Assembly: GCA_902381685.1 (NCBI GenBank)
Contig: LR698958.1
Span: forward strand, 1,427,672 to 1,491,671
DNA: 64,000 bases
Reading direction: 5' to 3'
DNA from: Lachnospiraceae bacterium
Lineage (GTDB): Bacteria; Bacillota; Clostridia; Lachnospirales; Lachnospiraceae
Made by a program: the position numbers and the translations under genes. The notes under the pieces were generated by a model. The model did not search any database. It was given only the letters and a program-made list of their open reading frames with translations, and was not told where the DNA came from. The first letter of the stretch is position 1. The number at the start of each line of letters is the position of its first letter. This document shows, in pieces, positions 1 through 9,400 of this stretch.

Positions 1-294
1 TGTCACAAACAAGTGGAGAAATCCTCCGAGTCCCGTTGCGATCATTGACAAAATCAACAACTTCTTCGCTTTGAATCTGTCTGCCAAAACTCCTCCGAAC
101 ATATAGGAGAAAACGCCCAGCATTCCGTATGCACTTCCAAGAAGCCCCATCTGGGTGTTTGTCAAATGATACAGGTTCTGATAAGTATCATAGTAATATG
201 AACGGAAATACGGAAGTCCGTAAATAATCGTTCCTGCAAACGCCAGCAGACAAATCATAAAAAAATTCTTCTTAATACCTGTCTTTTCTTTCAC
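1..294 (-). CDS. MFS transporter, N-terminal part (cut by window edge)
   Basis: The reading frame is open from a GTG at 292-294 to the window edge and gives 98 residues. They contain a short basic N-terminus, a first membrane helix (about residues 10-28) and a second one starting near residue 48. Between and after these lies the MFS loop-2/3 signature, seen as GGVLADRFKAKK around residues 68-79. The GTG is chosen because GAGAGG sits 8 bases upstream; no ATG is better placed. Being a major facilitator permease is well supported, but the substrate cannot be told. The gene is divergent from a TetR regulator and its promoter lies among TetR-like operator half-sites, so it is probably the main target of that repressor. 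Confidence 0.8.
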   Translation of the reverse strand, partial: MKEKTGIKKNFFMICLLAFAGTIIYGLPYFRSYYYDTYQNLYHLTNTQMGLLGSAYGMLGVFSYMFGGVLADRFKAKKLLILSMIATGLGGFLHLFVT

Positions 295-320
295 TGTATG
301 TACCTCTCAATCTTTATTTC

Positions 321-335
321 TAATCACGATTATAT
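321..335. promoter_or_regulatory. Third copy of the operator half-site
   Basis: TAATCACGATTATAT repeats the right arm of the palindrome at 355-381, exactly 50 bases away. It covers the -10 box of the MFS promoter. It could support binding of a second repressor dimer or looping. Confidence 0.6.
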
Positions 336-356
336 CATTCGTCTTTATTTTGTCAA
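329..356 (-). promoter_or_regulatory. sigma-A promoter of the MFS gene
   Basis: On the minus strand TTGACA (351-356) and TATAAT (329-334) are separated by 16 bases. Both boxes are consensus. The -35 box overlaps the left arm of the palindrome at 355-381 by two bases and the -10 box lies inside the half-site at 321-335, so a bound repressor would occlude this promoter. Confidence 0.75.
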
Positions 357-381
357 TCGTGATTATATACTAATCACGATT
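355..381. promoter_or_regulatory. Palindromic operator, probably for the adjacent TetR regulator
   Basis: AATCGTGATTA (355-365) and TAATCACGATT (371-381) form a perfect 11-base inverted repeat with a 5-base spacer. It lies in the divergent region between the MFS gene and tetR. TetR-family dimers typically bind palindromes of this size next to their own gene; assigning it to this TetR is inference from position. Confidence 0.75.
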
Positions 382-428
382 AAGTTTTTTGTACATTATG
401 ATGATTTTATCAAAAAAATCAAATATAA

Positions 429-457
429 TTGCACTTATTTCAAAAAAAAGATATAAT
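429..457 (+). promoter_or_regulatory. Promoter of the tetR-permease operon
   Basis: TTGCAC (429-434) and TATAAT (452-457) are 17 bases apart. The expected start point near 464 leaves a short leader containing the ribosome binding site AAAGGAGGG before the ATG at 486. The promoter lies about 50 bases from the main palindrome, so repression here may be weaker than for the divergent gene. Confidence 0.6.
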
Positions 458-485
458 TACAACTATGAAAAAAGGAGGGAAAAAT

Positions 486-1139
486 ATGGCAAACAGAGAA
501 CGACACCATCAGAGAGTTTTAAAATATTTTATAGAGGCTACCCAGTTAATTATTCAGAAAGAAGGCATGGAAGCCGTCACTATCCGTAAAGTGGCTGAGA
601 TTGCAGGTTTTAACAGTGCCACTTTATACAATTATTTTCAGGATTTGGATCAGTTACTTTTGTACGCTTCTTTAAATCATCTGACATCTTATAATCAGAA
701 GATTATTCAGGAGTCCTTCGCAGGAAAAGACTGGTACGATGTTCTTCTGCTGACATGGGAAGAATTTTCGGATATTTCCTTTACATATCCTGATGCGTTT
801 TTACAGATCTTCTTTAACAAGCACAGCGATTCGCTCGCTGCCATATGCAACAGTTATTATGAACTGTTTTCAGAAGAGAAAGTTGATGACGCCAACGAAT
901 GGCATTCGATTTTAACGGACTTTAATTTATACAATCGAAATAAAGCCATCTTAACTAAAATATATTCTGATCCTACTGTTTCAGAAGAAAATTTGGATAT
1001 TACAAATGAACTGATGATTTCTGCCTATCATCTTTTATTAGAATATCGAGTTTCCAACAAAGAAGAATATTCTCATCAGATTTGCCAACAGAAAATGATG
1101 CGTTACATTACTTATCTGTTGTCTACATTAAAATCTTAA
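486..1139 (+). CDS. TetR/AcrR family transcriptional regulator
   Basis: The product is 217 residues, the usual TetR size. The first 60 residues form the DNA-binding domain: a helix with IIQKEGMEAVTIRKVAEIAG followed by the recognition helix NSATLYNYFQDLDQLL. The rest should be the ligand-binding and dimerisation domain; it resembles no family I can name. The ATG at 486 is chosen over an upstream TTG at 429 because AAAGGAGGG precedes it and because the upstream codon lies inside the promoter. It is followed after 21 bases by an APC permease, so the two are probably one operon. Palindromic operators upstream suggest control of the divergent MFS gene and perhaps of itself. The ligand is unknown; a substrate of either transporter is possible. 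Confidence 0.9.
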   Translation: MANRERHHQRVLKYFIEATQLIIQKEGMEAVTIRKVAEIAGFNSATLYNYFQDLDQLLLYASLNHLTSYNQKIIQESFAGKDWYDVLLLTWEEFSDISFTYPDAFLQIFFNKHSDSLAAICNSYYELFSEEKVDDANEWHSILTDFNLYNRNKAILTKIYSDPTVSEENLDITNELMISAYHLLLEYRVSNKEEYSHQICQQKMMRYITYLLSTLKS

Positions 1140-1160
1140 ATACAAAAGGGGGGTTTTAAG

Positions 1161-2564
1161 ATGACTAAATCAAAAATCAGTTTTAAAGAACTTGTATTTA
1201 TGAATATTTCTGCCCTTTATGGTATCCGCTGGATTGCCAAATCCACCTCTGCCAGTTTCGGACTTGGCTTAGGCGCCATTCCGTCATGGGCGGTTTTCAT
1301 GGTACTTTTCTTTATCCCGCAGGCTTTTATGTGTGCGGAACTTGCTTCCACTTACCAGTCCGATGGAGGGCTTTATACTTGGGTACGCGAAGCATTTGGA
1401 ACAAAATATGCCTTTATGGTATCGTGGCTGAACTGGACTGCCAAAATTTTCTGGTATGCCTCATTCCTCACATTTTTTGCGGTAAATTTCGCCTATATGC
1501 TTGGAGAACCAAGTTTATCAGAGAATAAGATTTTGGTGCTCGTATTATCGGTTGCTCTTTTTTGGATTTTGTCGTGGATCAGCACAAAGGGAATGTCCTT
1601 CGGAAAATTTTTCACCAGCATAGGATCTTTCGGTTCGACCATTCCGACAATTTTATTGATTTCCATGGCTTTTATTGCCATTGTCCTTTTGGATAAAGCA
1701 CCGAGTGCATCGACTTATACCGTTTCGACTCTGATGCCGAAACTGAATCCGGATTCACTTGTCGCCATTTCAGGTATTATCTTTGCCTACACAGGTGCTG
1801 AAATTACGGCAAACTTTATTACGGAAATGGATCAGCCGAAAAAGAATTTCCCGAGGGCGATTATCGTATCCGCCGCAGTTGTTTGTGTCCTTTATATTCT
1901 CGGTTCCATTTCCATCAGTATGCTACTTTCTCCTGAAGAGATCAGTTCCTCTACAGGTATTTTAGATTCACTTTCAAGAGGTTGTGAGTTACTTGGTATT
2001 CCCACTGTATTTATCCAACTTCTGGCAGCAGGAATCTCTCTCTCCATTATCGGTGCTTTAGTTCTTTACATCGCTTCGCCGATTAAAATGCTTTTTGGAA
2101 GTGTGGAGAAAGGTCTGTTTCCCGAGAAACTGACAGAGGCAAACGAACACGGTATCCCTGTGAAAGCAGTATATTTACAGGCAATCATCGTCACCGTTCT
2201 TCTCGCAGCCACTTCACTTTTACCCGGTGTGGATACGATTTACAATGTATTGGTAACAATGACGGCATTGACTTCTTTGTTCCCATATGTACTTCTGTTT
2301 CTCGCTTACATCAAAATCAAAAAGAGACAGAAAACAGTTGACAAAGATACTTATGTGATGACCAAAAACAAAAAACTTGCCGTGGGCATTGCCATTTTTG
2401 AACTGGTTATCTGTATTATCGCCATCATCTGCTCTGCATATCCGGTAATGGATACGGTAAAAGACAATATCGTTTATGAGATTGAAATGATTGGCGGAGG
2501 GCTATTGGTTATCCTTTCAGGGCTTTATATTTGGAGACGTTCAAAATTACAAAACAAACTGTAA
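1161..2564 (+). CDS. APC superfamily amino acid permease
   Basis: The 467-residue protein has about twelve hydrophobic segments and the APC N-terminal pattern: helix 1 near residues 12-38, then AELASTYQSDGGLYTW around residues 54-69, typical of amino acid/polyamine antiporters of the GadC/YjeM group. The second half contains the conserved FAYTGAEITANFITEMDQP segment near residue 210. The C-terminus ends in a charged tail after the last helix. An AAGGGGGG ribosome binding site precedes the ATG. It is the second gene of the tetR operon and is followed by a strong hairpin terminator. It should be a cytoplasmic-membrane amino acid transporter or exchanger; glutamate/GABA-type exchange is only one possibility. 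Confidence 0.85.
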   Translation: MTKSKISFKELVFMNISALYGIRWIAKSTSASFGLGLGAIPSWAVFMVLFFIPQAFMCAELASTYQSDGGLYTWVREAFGTKYAFMVSWLNWTAKIFWYASFLTFFAVNFAYMLGEPSLSENKILVLVLSVALFWILSWISTKGMSFGKFFTSIGSFGSTIPTILLISMAFIAIVLLDKAPSASTYTVSTLMPKLNPDSLVAISGIIFAYTGAEITANFITEMDQPKKNFPRAIIVSAAVVCVLYILGSISISMLLSPEEISSSTGILDSLSRGCELLGIPTVFIQLLAAGISLSIIGALVLYIASPIKMLFGSVEKGLFPEKLTEANEHGIPVKAVYLQAIIVTVLLAATSLLPGVDTIYNVLVTMTALTSLFPYVLLFLAYIKIKKRQKTVDKDTYVMTKNKKLAVGIAIFELVICIIAIICSAYPVMDTVKDNIVYEIEMIGGGLLVILSGLYIWRRSKLQNKL

Positions 2565-2578
2565 AATCTTTTATATAG

Positions 2579-2613
2579 CAGAGGAGGCGGCTCTACGCGA
2601 ACCGCCTCCTCTG
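2579..2613. terminator. Hairpin between converging genes, probably a bidirectional terminator
   Basis: A perfect 12-base-pair stem (2579-2590 with 2602-2613, GC-rich, 11-base loop) lies between the stop codons of the APC permease and the converging uracil permease. The T-runs on both sides are weak, so termination strength is uncertain. Confidence 0.7.
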
Positions 2614-2619
2614 TCTATT

Positions 2620-3879
2620 CTACTCTTCTGCATCATTTGTTAAATGAAATTTATCCAATATGTAAAAAATCAAACTCAAAGCCATTCCAACTACACAGGC
2701 TAATACCATTCCTTTCAATTCTACATTTCCAAATTTCACTGTAATTCCTGACAGTCCCGTCACGAAAATAACTGATGTCAACGCTAAATTTCTTGATTTT
2801 CCATAATCTACTTTTGAATCAACTAAAATTCTGATTCCCGATGTGCCTATCATACCGTACAGCAGGAAAGAAATTCCTCCGATTACCGCTCCCGGAATTG
2901 TCTGGATTAAAACGGTCAGTTTTCCGATGAACGAACAGACAATGGAAAGAACTGCCGCTCCCGCAATAACATACACACTGTATACTCTTGTTACCGCCAT
3001 AACTCCGATATTTTCCCCATAAGTTGTTGTAGGAACAGAGCCTATAAATCCTGACAACATCGTAGAAAAATTATCTCCAAATAATGAACGGTGTAATCCC
3101 GGATCTTTTAACAGATTTCTTCCCACAATTTTCCCCGTTACAATCTGATGCCCGATATGCTCTGATGTAATAACAAGAATAACCGGAAGAATAATCAGAA
3201 TCGCTTCCAAATTAAATTTCGGTGACGAAAAATTCGGCATAGCAAACAAGGACGCCTTTGATACTGCCGTAAAATCAACGATGCCGCAGGCAATGGCAGA
3301 AATATATCCGGCGATTACCGCAATTAAAATCGGGATAACCGACAAAAATCCTTTAAATACAACCGACCCGAAAACAGCCATTCCTAACGTAACTAAAAAT
3401 ACAATGGCATTTTCCGGCTTGATGTGTTTATCCAGCAGTCCCGCATTATTTGCGGCAGTTCCCGCTAACTCCAAACCAATCAGAGCAACAACCGGTCCCA
3501 TAGCCGCCGGAGGGAGAACAATGTCTATCCAGTCTGAACCGAATTTGTAAATTATAAACGCTAATATACAGCCACAAAATCCAACTGCCACAAATCCTCC
3601 CAGAGCGTATTCGTAGCCAAATTTACTGATGACAACTCCCGCCGGTGCAAGGAACGCAAAACTTGAACCTAAATACGCAGGTGCTTTCCCTTTTGTAATC
3701 AAAATAAACAAAAGAGTTCCCACCCCATTCATAAATAACACAATCGCCGGATTGATTCCAAACACAAACGGCACGAGTACAGATGCTCCAAACATCGCAA
3801 ACATATGCTGAATGCTAAGAGGCACCAATAACTTAAACGGTACTTTTTCTTCTACCTGAATGATTTTTCTTTTTTCCAT
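2620..3879 (-). CDS. uraA: NCS2 family uracil permease
   Basis: The 419-residue protein matches uracil:proton symporters of the NCS2 (nucleobase/ascorbate) family in length and motifs. LVPLSIQHMFAMFGASVLVP lies at residues 19-38, GLELAGTA in the middle, and SEHIGHQIVTGK followed by LSGFIGSVPTTTYGENIG in the second half. The last two hold the conserved Glu and Asn-Ile-Gly positions that bind nucleobase. About 14 membrane segments are expected. It should import uracil, and could instead take xanthine, but GLELA and TTTYGEN are more typical of the uracil branch. It stands alone between the kbl terminator and a converging permease; no pyr genes or obvious PyrR leader are adjacent. Confidence 0.88.
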   Translation of the reverse strand: MEKRKIIQVEEKVPFKLLVPLSIQHMFAMFGASVLVPFVFGINPAIVLFMNGVGTLLFILITKGKAPAYLGSSFAFLAPAGVVISKFGYEYALGGFVAVGFCGCILAFIIYKFGSDWIDIVLPPAAMGPVVALIGLELAGTAANNAGLLDKHIKPENAIVFLVTLGMAVFGSVVFKGFLSVIPILIAVIAGYISAIACGIVDFTAVSKASLFAMPNFSSPKFNLEAILIILPVILVITSEHIGHQIVTGKIVGRNLLKDPGLHRSLFGDNFSTMLSGFIGSVPTTTYGENIGVMAVTRVYSVYVIAGAAVLSIVCSFIGKLTVLIQTIPGAVIGGISFLLYGMIGTSGIRILVDSKVDYGKSRNLALTSVIFVTGLSGITVKFGNVELKGMVLACVVGMALSLIFYILDKFHLTNDAEE

Positions 3880-3917
3880 TCACTTTCCTCTCTTTCACTT
3901 TTTCTCAACAGTATAAC

Positions 3918-3948
3918 AAAAGAAGAGCAGATTTTCCACTCTTCTTTT
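3918..3948 (-). terminator. Intrinsic terminator of tdh-kbl
   Basis: A 10-base-pair stem (3918-3927 with 3939-3948) lies ten bases beyond the kbl stop codon on the minus strand and is followed by TTTTGTT. This separates the operon from the downstream uracil permease. Confidence 0.8.
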
Positions 3949-3957
3949 TCAAAATTG

Positions 3958-5160
3958 CTATTTATTTAATCCCATTTCTTGTCTTACTTCAATAAAGCAT
4001 TTTACAATGAAATCAATATCTTCTTTTGTATGACTTGCACAAACCTGTGTACGAATTCTTGCTTTTCCTTTTGGAACAACAGGATAAGAGAATGCCACTA
4101 CATAAACCCCTTTCTCCATCATACGTTTTGCAAATTCTGCTGCCGTCACTTCATCGTATAACATAACAGGTACACATGGGTGTGTTCCCATAATAATGTC
4201 AAATCCGTTATCTACAAGCAATTTACGGTAGTAAGCAGTTGTCTCTTCCAAATGGTCTCTAAGTTCTGTGCTTTCACTTAACATATCGAACAATTCGATA
4301 CTTGCACCTGCAATCGCCGGAGCCAGTGAGTTAGAGAATAAGTACGGACGGCTTCTCTGACGAAGTAAATCAACGATTTCCTTGCGGGCAGATGTGTATC
4401 CGCCTGACGCTCCGCCGAGCGCTTTTCCTAAAGTACCCGTAATAATATCTACACGGCCTTCCACTCCACAGTGTTCTGCGGTTCCGCGTCCGTGTGCTCC
4501 CACAAATCCAACGGCATGGCTGTCATCTACCATAACTAAAGCGTTGTATTTATCAGCCAGATCACAAACTCCTTTTAAGTTACAGATAATTCCGTCCATA
4601 GAAAATACACCGTCTGTTGCAATCAGTTTAATTCTTGCACCTGCTTCATCTGCTTCTTTTAATTTTGCTTCCAAATCTTCCATATCATTGTTTTTGTAAC
4701 GGAAACGTTTTGCTTTACATAAGCGGACACCGTCAATAATTGAAGCATGGTTTAACTCATCGCTGATAACCGCATCGTCTGCAGTCAAAATTGTTTCAAA
4801 CAACCCGCCGTTTGCATCAAAACATGAAGAGTAAAGAATTGTATCGTCCATTCCTAAGAAATCAGAGATTTTCTTTTCCAACTGTTTGTGAATGTCCTGT
4901 GTTCCGCAAATAAAACGTACAGATGCAACTCCGTATCCTCTTTCATCATAAGTTCTCTTTGCCGCATCAATTAATCTCTGGTTGTCTCCCAAACCTAAGT
5001 AGTTGTTCGCACACATATTGATAACTTCTCTGCCGTCTTCCAATTTTACTCTTGCGCCCTGTGCAGAGGCAATCGGTGCTTCACCTTTAAATAATCCTGC
5101 TGCCTTAATATCTTCCACTTCTTTTGTGTAGATACTTAAAATATCATTTTTACGTGCCAT
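3958..5160 (-). CDS. kbl: Glycine C-acetyltransferase (2-amino-3-ketobutyrate CoA ligase)
   Basis: This PLP enzyme cleaves 2-amino-3-ketobutyrate with CoA to glycine and acetyl-CoA, the second step of threonine breakdown. The 400-residue protein has the alpha-oxoamine synthase pattern: [11 protein letters not shown] near residue 50, [30 protein letters not shown], and the PLP-lysine segment [14 protein letters not shown] around residues 240-253. The start is taken as the ATG at 5160. An in-frame TTG nine bases upstream abuts the AAAGGA binding site and is too close to be used. The gene is preceded by tdh with a short gap, so both form one operon, which fits the pathway. Length agrees with the family (about 398). 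Confidence 0.96.
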   Translation of the reverse strand: MARKNDILSIYTKEVEDIKAAGLFKGEAPIASAQGARVKLEDGREVINMCANNYLGLGDNQRLIDAAKRTYDERGYGVASVRFICGTQDIHKQLEKKISDFLGMDDTILYSSCFDANGGLFETILTADDAVISDELNHASIIDGVRLCKAKRFRYKNNDMEDLEAKLKEADEAGARIKLIATDGVFSMDGIICNLKGVCDLADKYNALVMVDDSHAVGFVGAHGRGTAEHCGVEGRVDIITGTLGKALGGASGGYTSARKEIVDLLRQRSRPYLFSNSLAPAIAGASIELFDMLSESTELRDHLEETTAYYRKLLVDNGFDIIMGTHPCVPVMLYDEVTAAEFAKRMMEKGVYVVAFSYPVVPKGKARIRTQVCASHTKEDIDFIVKCFIEVRQEMGLNK

Positions 5161-5185
5161 TTCTATCAATCCTTTCTCTCTTATT

Positions 5186-6262
5186 TTAAACTTCCTGTGA
5201 TTGTGGTTCTAATTTGTCTAACTCTTCCCAGTTCAGGATAACTTTTCCTGACTGTCCTGAGATCATTGCATCAAATCCTGCTTTGTAATCTTTGATGTTC
5301 ATTCTGTGTGTAATAATATCTGAAATGTCAAGTCCTGCCTGAAGCATTGTTGTCATCTTATACCATGTGTCCCATACTTTACGTCCGTAAATACCGCGAA
5401 TGTTCAATCCGTTCCAGATAACTGTCTCCCAGTTAATCTGTGCGTCCGGTCTCTGTAAACCGAGAACTGCGATTTTACCGCCATGTTTCATGTTTTCAAT
5501 CATATCACGGAATCCTGCAGCCGCTCCTGACATTTCCATACCTACGTCAAAACCTTCCGTCATTCCGATTTCTTTCATCACATCTTCCAGTTTTTCATTT
5601 GCAAGGTTAACTGTTCTTGTCGCTCCCAGTTTCTTTGCAAGATCCAAACGATACTGATTAAAGTCCGTGACAACAACGTGTCTTGCCCCCGCAAATTTTG
5701 CGATGGCCGCTGCCATAATACCAATCGGACCGGCACCTGTAATCAATACGTCTTCCCCTAATACTTCATAAGAAAGCGCTGTGTGTGTCGCATTTCCAAA
5801 TGGATCAAAAATCGCATACATTTCTTCCGGAATTGCAGGGTTCGTAGGCCATACGTTCTCTGCCGGAATAACAAGATATTCTGCGAAAGCACCGTCTCGG
5901 TTTACCCCTACACCTTTTGCATCTTTACAGTTTTCTTTATGGCCTTCCAGACAGTTACGGCATTTACCGCATACAATGTGGCCTTCTCCTGATACAAGGT
6001 CTCCTATTTTATATCCGCGCACGCCTGAACCCATCTCTACAATCTCACCTACATATTCGTGACCTGCTGTCTGTCCAACTGCAATTGTGTGTTGTGCCCA
6101 TTCATTCCACTGATAAATATGCACGTCTGTTCCACAGATTGCTGTTTTGTGAATTTTAATTTTCACATCGTTTGTGCCTACTTCCGGAATCGGAACTCTC
6201 TTAAGGGCTAATCCCGGCGCTGCTTCTTCTTTTACCAATGCCCACATTTTGTTATCATTCAT
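5186..6262 (-). CDS. tdh: L-threonine 3-dehydrogenase
   Basis: A zinc- and NAD-dependent medium-chain dehydrogenase of 358 residues that oxidises threonine to 2-amino-3-ketobutyrate. The catalytic zinc motif [15 protein letters not shown] appears near residues 43-57 and [12 protein letters not shown] follows. The structural zinc loop [15 protein letters not shown] lies near residues 98-112. [18 protein letters not shown] is the NAD-binding glycine motif. The segment [18 protein letters not shown] is characteristic of Tdh rather than sorbitol dehydrogenase. It is the first gene of the tdh-kbl operon with its own promoter at 6313-6341, and a good Shine-Dalgarno precedes the ATG. Confidence 0.96.
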   Translation of the reverse strand: MNDNKMWALVKEEAAPGLALKRVPIPEVGTNDVKIKIHKTAICGTDVHIYQWNEWAQHTIAVGQTAGHEYVGEIVEMGSGVRGYKIGDLVSGEGHIVCGKCRNCLEGHKENCKDAKGVGVNRDGAFAEYLVIPAENVWPTNPAIPEEMYAIFDPFGNATHTALSYEVLGEDVLITGAGPIGIMAAAIAKFAGARHVVVTDFNQYRLDLAKKLGATRTVNLANEKLEDVMKEIGMTEGFDVGMEMSGAAAGFRDMIENMKHGGKIAVLGLQRPDAQINWETVIWNGLNIRGIYGRKVWDTWYKMTTMLQAGLDISDIITHRMNIKDYKAGFDAMISGQSGKVILNWEELDKLEPQSQEV

Positions 6263-6312
6263 CGTTTTCTTCTCCTATTCTTTCAGGTAATTTTTCCCGT
6301 TTCTTTAAAAAT

Positions 6313-6341
6313 ATCATATCCCATTTTTACGAAAATATCAA
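6313..6341 (-). promoter_or_regulatory. Promoter of tdh-kbl
   Basis: TTGATA (6336-6341) and TATGAT (6313-6318) with a 17-base spacer on the minus strand, about 50 bases upstream of tdh. The rest of the interval 6342-6428 shows nothing recognisable. Confidence 0.6.
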
Positions 6342-6428
6342 GCAAATTCTATCCGCTACAGGCGAACATTTTTCCAAAACCGTATTTGTTTCACGGACAT
6401 AAGCAAATGTATTTGTAGGACAGACAAA

Positions 6429-6461
6429 AAGAAAGTAACCCCTGTTAAGAGTTACTTTCTT
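6429..6461 (-). terminator. Terminator at the end of the cobalamin-regulated operon
   Basis: A perfect 11-base-pair stem (6429-6439 with 6451-6461, 11-base loop) lies ten bases beyond the stop codon of the beta-propeller surface protein, followed by a T-rich stretch on the minus strand. It marks the end of a transcript of about 14.3 kb that starts near 20728. Confidence 0.8.
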
Positions 6462-6470
6462 TACAAATAA

Positions 6471-9400
6471 TTAGTTGTGTTTTAAACGTCTGCGCACCGC
6501 CAATGTAACCATACTGAGCACACAAATTCCAATCCAGAGTATCATGTCTGAAGTGTCTGCCGTCTTAGGCGCACTTCCATTTAGATTTTTCACTTTTTCA
6601 ACACCTGCCATAAATGTTCCCAATGTGTTTGTTTTCACTGACACACTGTTTTCTTTGACAGTTGTCTCATAAGATACTATGGAGTTGTCCCCACACAATT
6701 GTTTTACAATCACATTTCTTCCGTTGTAAACTGCATCAACAGGAATTTTCACTGTGATTTCTCCCACATATCCGCCTTCATACGAAATTGTATACGGAAC
6801 AAAAAGATTTTCAAGTTTATCACCCAATGATACAAATTCTTTTTGCAGAACAGCTTCCGCTTCTTTATCCGCTTTCTCTACATGGAGTTCAAAATCTTCC
6901 ATGAATTTTCCGCTGACTGCTATTTTGCTCTTTTCATCAACTAAAGTGATTACTTTTGCATTTGATTCCAATTCTTTCCATTTTGCTTCCGCAGCTGACA
7001 GAACACTGTAATTATCTACTTTTTCCTGTGCCGTTTTTTCTAATTTGTCATAAGAAACTCTTGCAAATAAAATCGCATCTCTTGATTTTGAAGTAAAACG
7101 AACTTCTCCTATATTGGCAATTTGCTTTTCCACATACTCTGCCGCTTTCTCCATATTTTCTTGGGCTGTCAGTTCCGCATCGGTTTTTACGGCGTCCATT
7201 TTTTCTTTTGCCGCTTTTACGACCTTGTCTATACCGTCTTTATCCGTCGCATTTTCTATCTGCGTTTTTCCTTCACGGATAATTCTTTTTAATTCTTCCT
7301 GCTGTTCCTGTCTGTATTCCGTTAAATTTTTGTAGTTGTCTAAAAGATTCTTTGCATTTTCTTTTTCTTCGACCAACAATAATTCGGCATATTTTTCTTC
7401 TGCTACTTTGAGGATTTCTTCCTTTTCTACTTTTTCTTTCTGCTCAGGAGTCAGTTTTTCAAACGCTTCCCTTGCCTGCTGAATCTGTTTTCCACTGTCA
7501 ATTGTAACTTCCCCGATTTTTTCAATCAAATCGTCTACCGCCTTTGCAGCAGCCTTGTCTGCTTCTTCTTTATCGGCCTCTCCTTTTAAACGGTCATATT
7601 CTTTTTCTGACTCTTCTAATACGTTTAACTTCGTTACTCTCTCTTTTTGCTCAGCAGTCAAAGTGTTATAAGCATCTCTGGCAATATCAATTTTAGCCTT
7701 GCTTTCCAAAGTAACCGTTCCGATTGCATCAATTAAATCGTCTACTTCTTTTGCCTTATCCGTAATCGTAACATGACATTTGTCCGTTATGCTCGCTCCA
7801 TCATCAGATATAACCGTAATCTCTGCATTTCCTGCTTTTTTCGGTGTTACAAGACCTTTTTCGTCTACAGTTGCTGTCTCTTCATCAGACGAATACCATT
7901 TAACCGTCTGAATCGTTGCATTTTCCGGCATGATTTTTGCATTCAACTGTAATTTCTCTGTCATATCCAGTTCCGCTTCCTGTTTATCAAGCGCAATTCC
8001 GGTTACTTTTACAGGAACTTCTAAAGTCAGATTATAACTTGTCGTTTTCTTTCCGTTTTCAGACAACACGTCGACTCTAATCTTAGCCGTTTTTGTCTGA
8101 TCTTTCTTATACACATTCCATCTGTCATGCCCCTGAGTTGAAGTATTCCCATTTGATGTTGTTATTCTGTCTACATTTTCTACAGGAGTTACGGTTATTT
8201 TTGAGTTTACATCTGTCGGTTTTAACCACACTCTCCAAAAACTTTCCTGTCTTGTTGTATCCACTTTATAATCCGTTACTTCTGATGTAAATTCAGGTGT
8301 CATCTGCAAAAATCCGGTGAAGGAGTTTGAATTTCCTACCTTCATACTCTCAAGAGTGGAGATTGCCTTTACCCTCGCAAAGTTTAATGTATATGTTCTT
8401 TTATATGTTTTTTCTCCTTCTGTTTTGCTGACTTCAATCTGTACTTTTGTGTCACCTTCTTCAAGTGTCACTTCATTTTTACCGGTATATGCGCTGCCGT
8501 TGATTGTAGCAGTCATTCCCTCATTCATTTCCAATGTGATATTTGCCGTTTTCATTGTATCAGGAATTTTTAACTCATATTCCGCATTTGCCGAATCAAA
8601 TGCTTTATTCCATGAAATACTTTCGTTTTCTCCGCCTTTTACCGTTACATTGTTTAAGTATGCCAGATTGTTTTCTACTGCCATTAAATAGCAGCTGTCA
8701 TTCTTATAATATAGTGTTCCGTCTCTGTCCGCACAAAGAGTACTGATACAATACTGCTGCTGTTCCTTTTGCGGCACAAATAATTCCCCGTACTGTTCAG
8801 GCTTTGCTTCTGTCTGATCCTTTGTATCGTAACAGTAATAGATTCCTCCCGGCATTGCATTGTATGTGAAATACAAATACACTCTGCCGTCTGCCTCTCC
8901 GTCTCCGTCAAAATCTTTGTCCGCATATGCTGTTGATGCTAACGCTGCCGCCTGCGGATATCCGGCAATCGGAAGATTATACATGATAGAATCCTGTGTA
9001 AGCGGACCTCTGTTATCGATAATACGGAATCCGTGTCCTGCGTCAGGATCAAACTGTCCTCCCGAACCCGAAACTCCCATATAAATCTTATTTCCATATA
9101 CTAACGGCGCTGCTGTCGCCATTAATTTTTCATTTGTTACCGCTCCTATGTCAATCGAACTTGTCTCACTCAGTTTCCCTTTGCTGTCTACTTTTGTCTT
9201 GTAGAGAACCCCGCCTTTTGTGGCAAAATACAAATATCCGTTGTCGTACACTGTCGTTGTACGGATATCACCCTTAATTCCGGAAATGGAGTCAATGATT
9301 TTTCCCGTACGTGAGTCTAATGTATAGAATATGGCGTCTGCCGTATAGTCACCCTCATTAGAACCGTCATCTGAGCCTACCGCTATATAATTTTCTGTAG

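Noticed and set aside
429..485. Upstream TTG as start of the TetR regulator
   Set aside because: It coincides with the -35 box of the promoter and lacks a ribosome binding site; the ATG at 486 has AAAGGAGGG and matches the TetR domain start.
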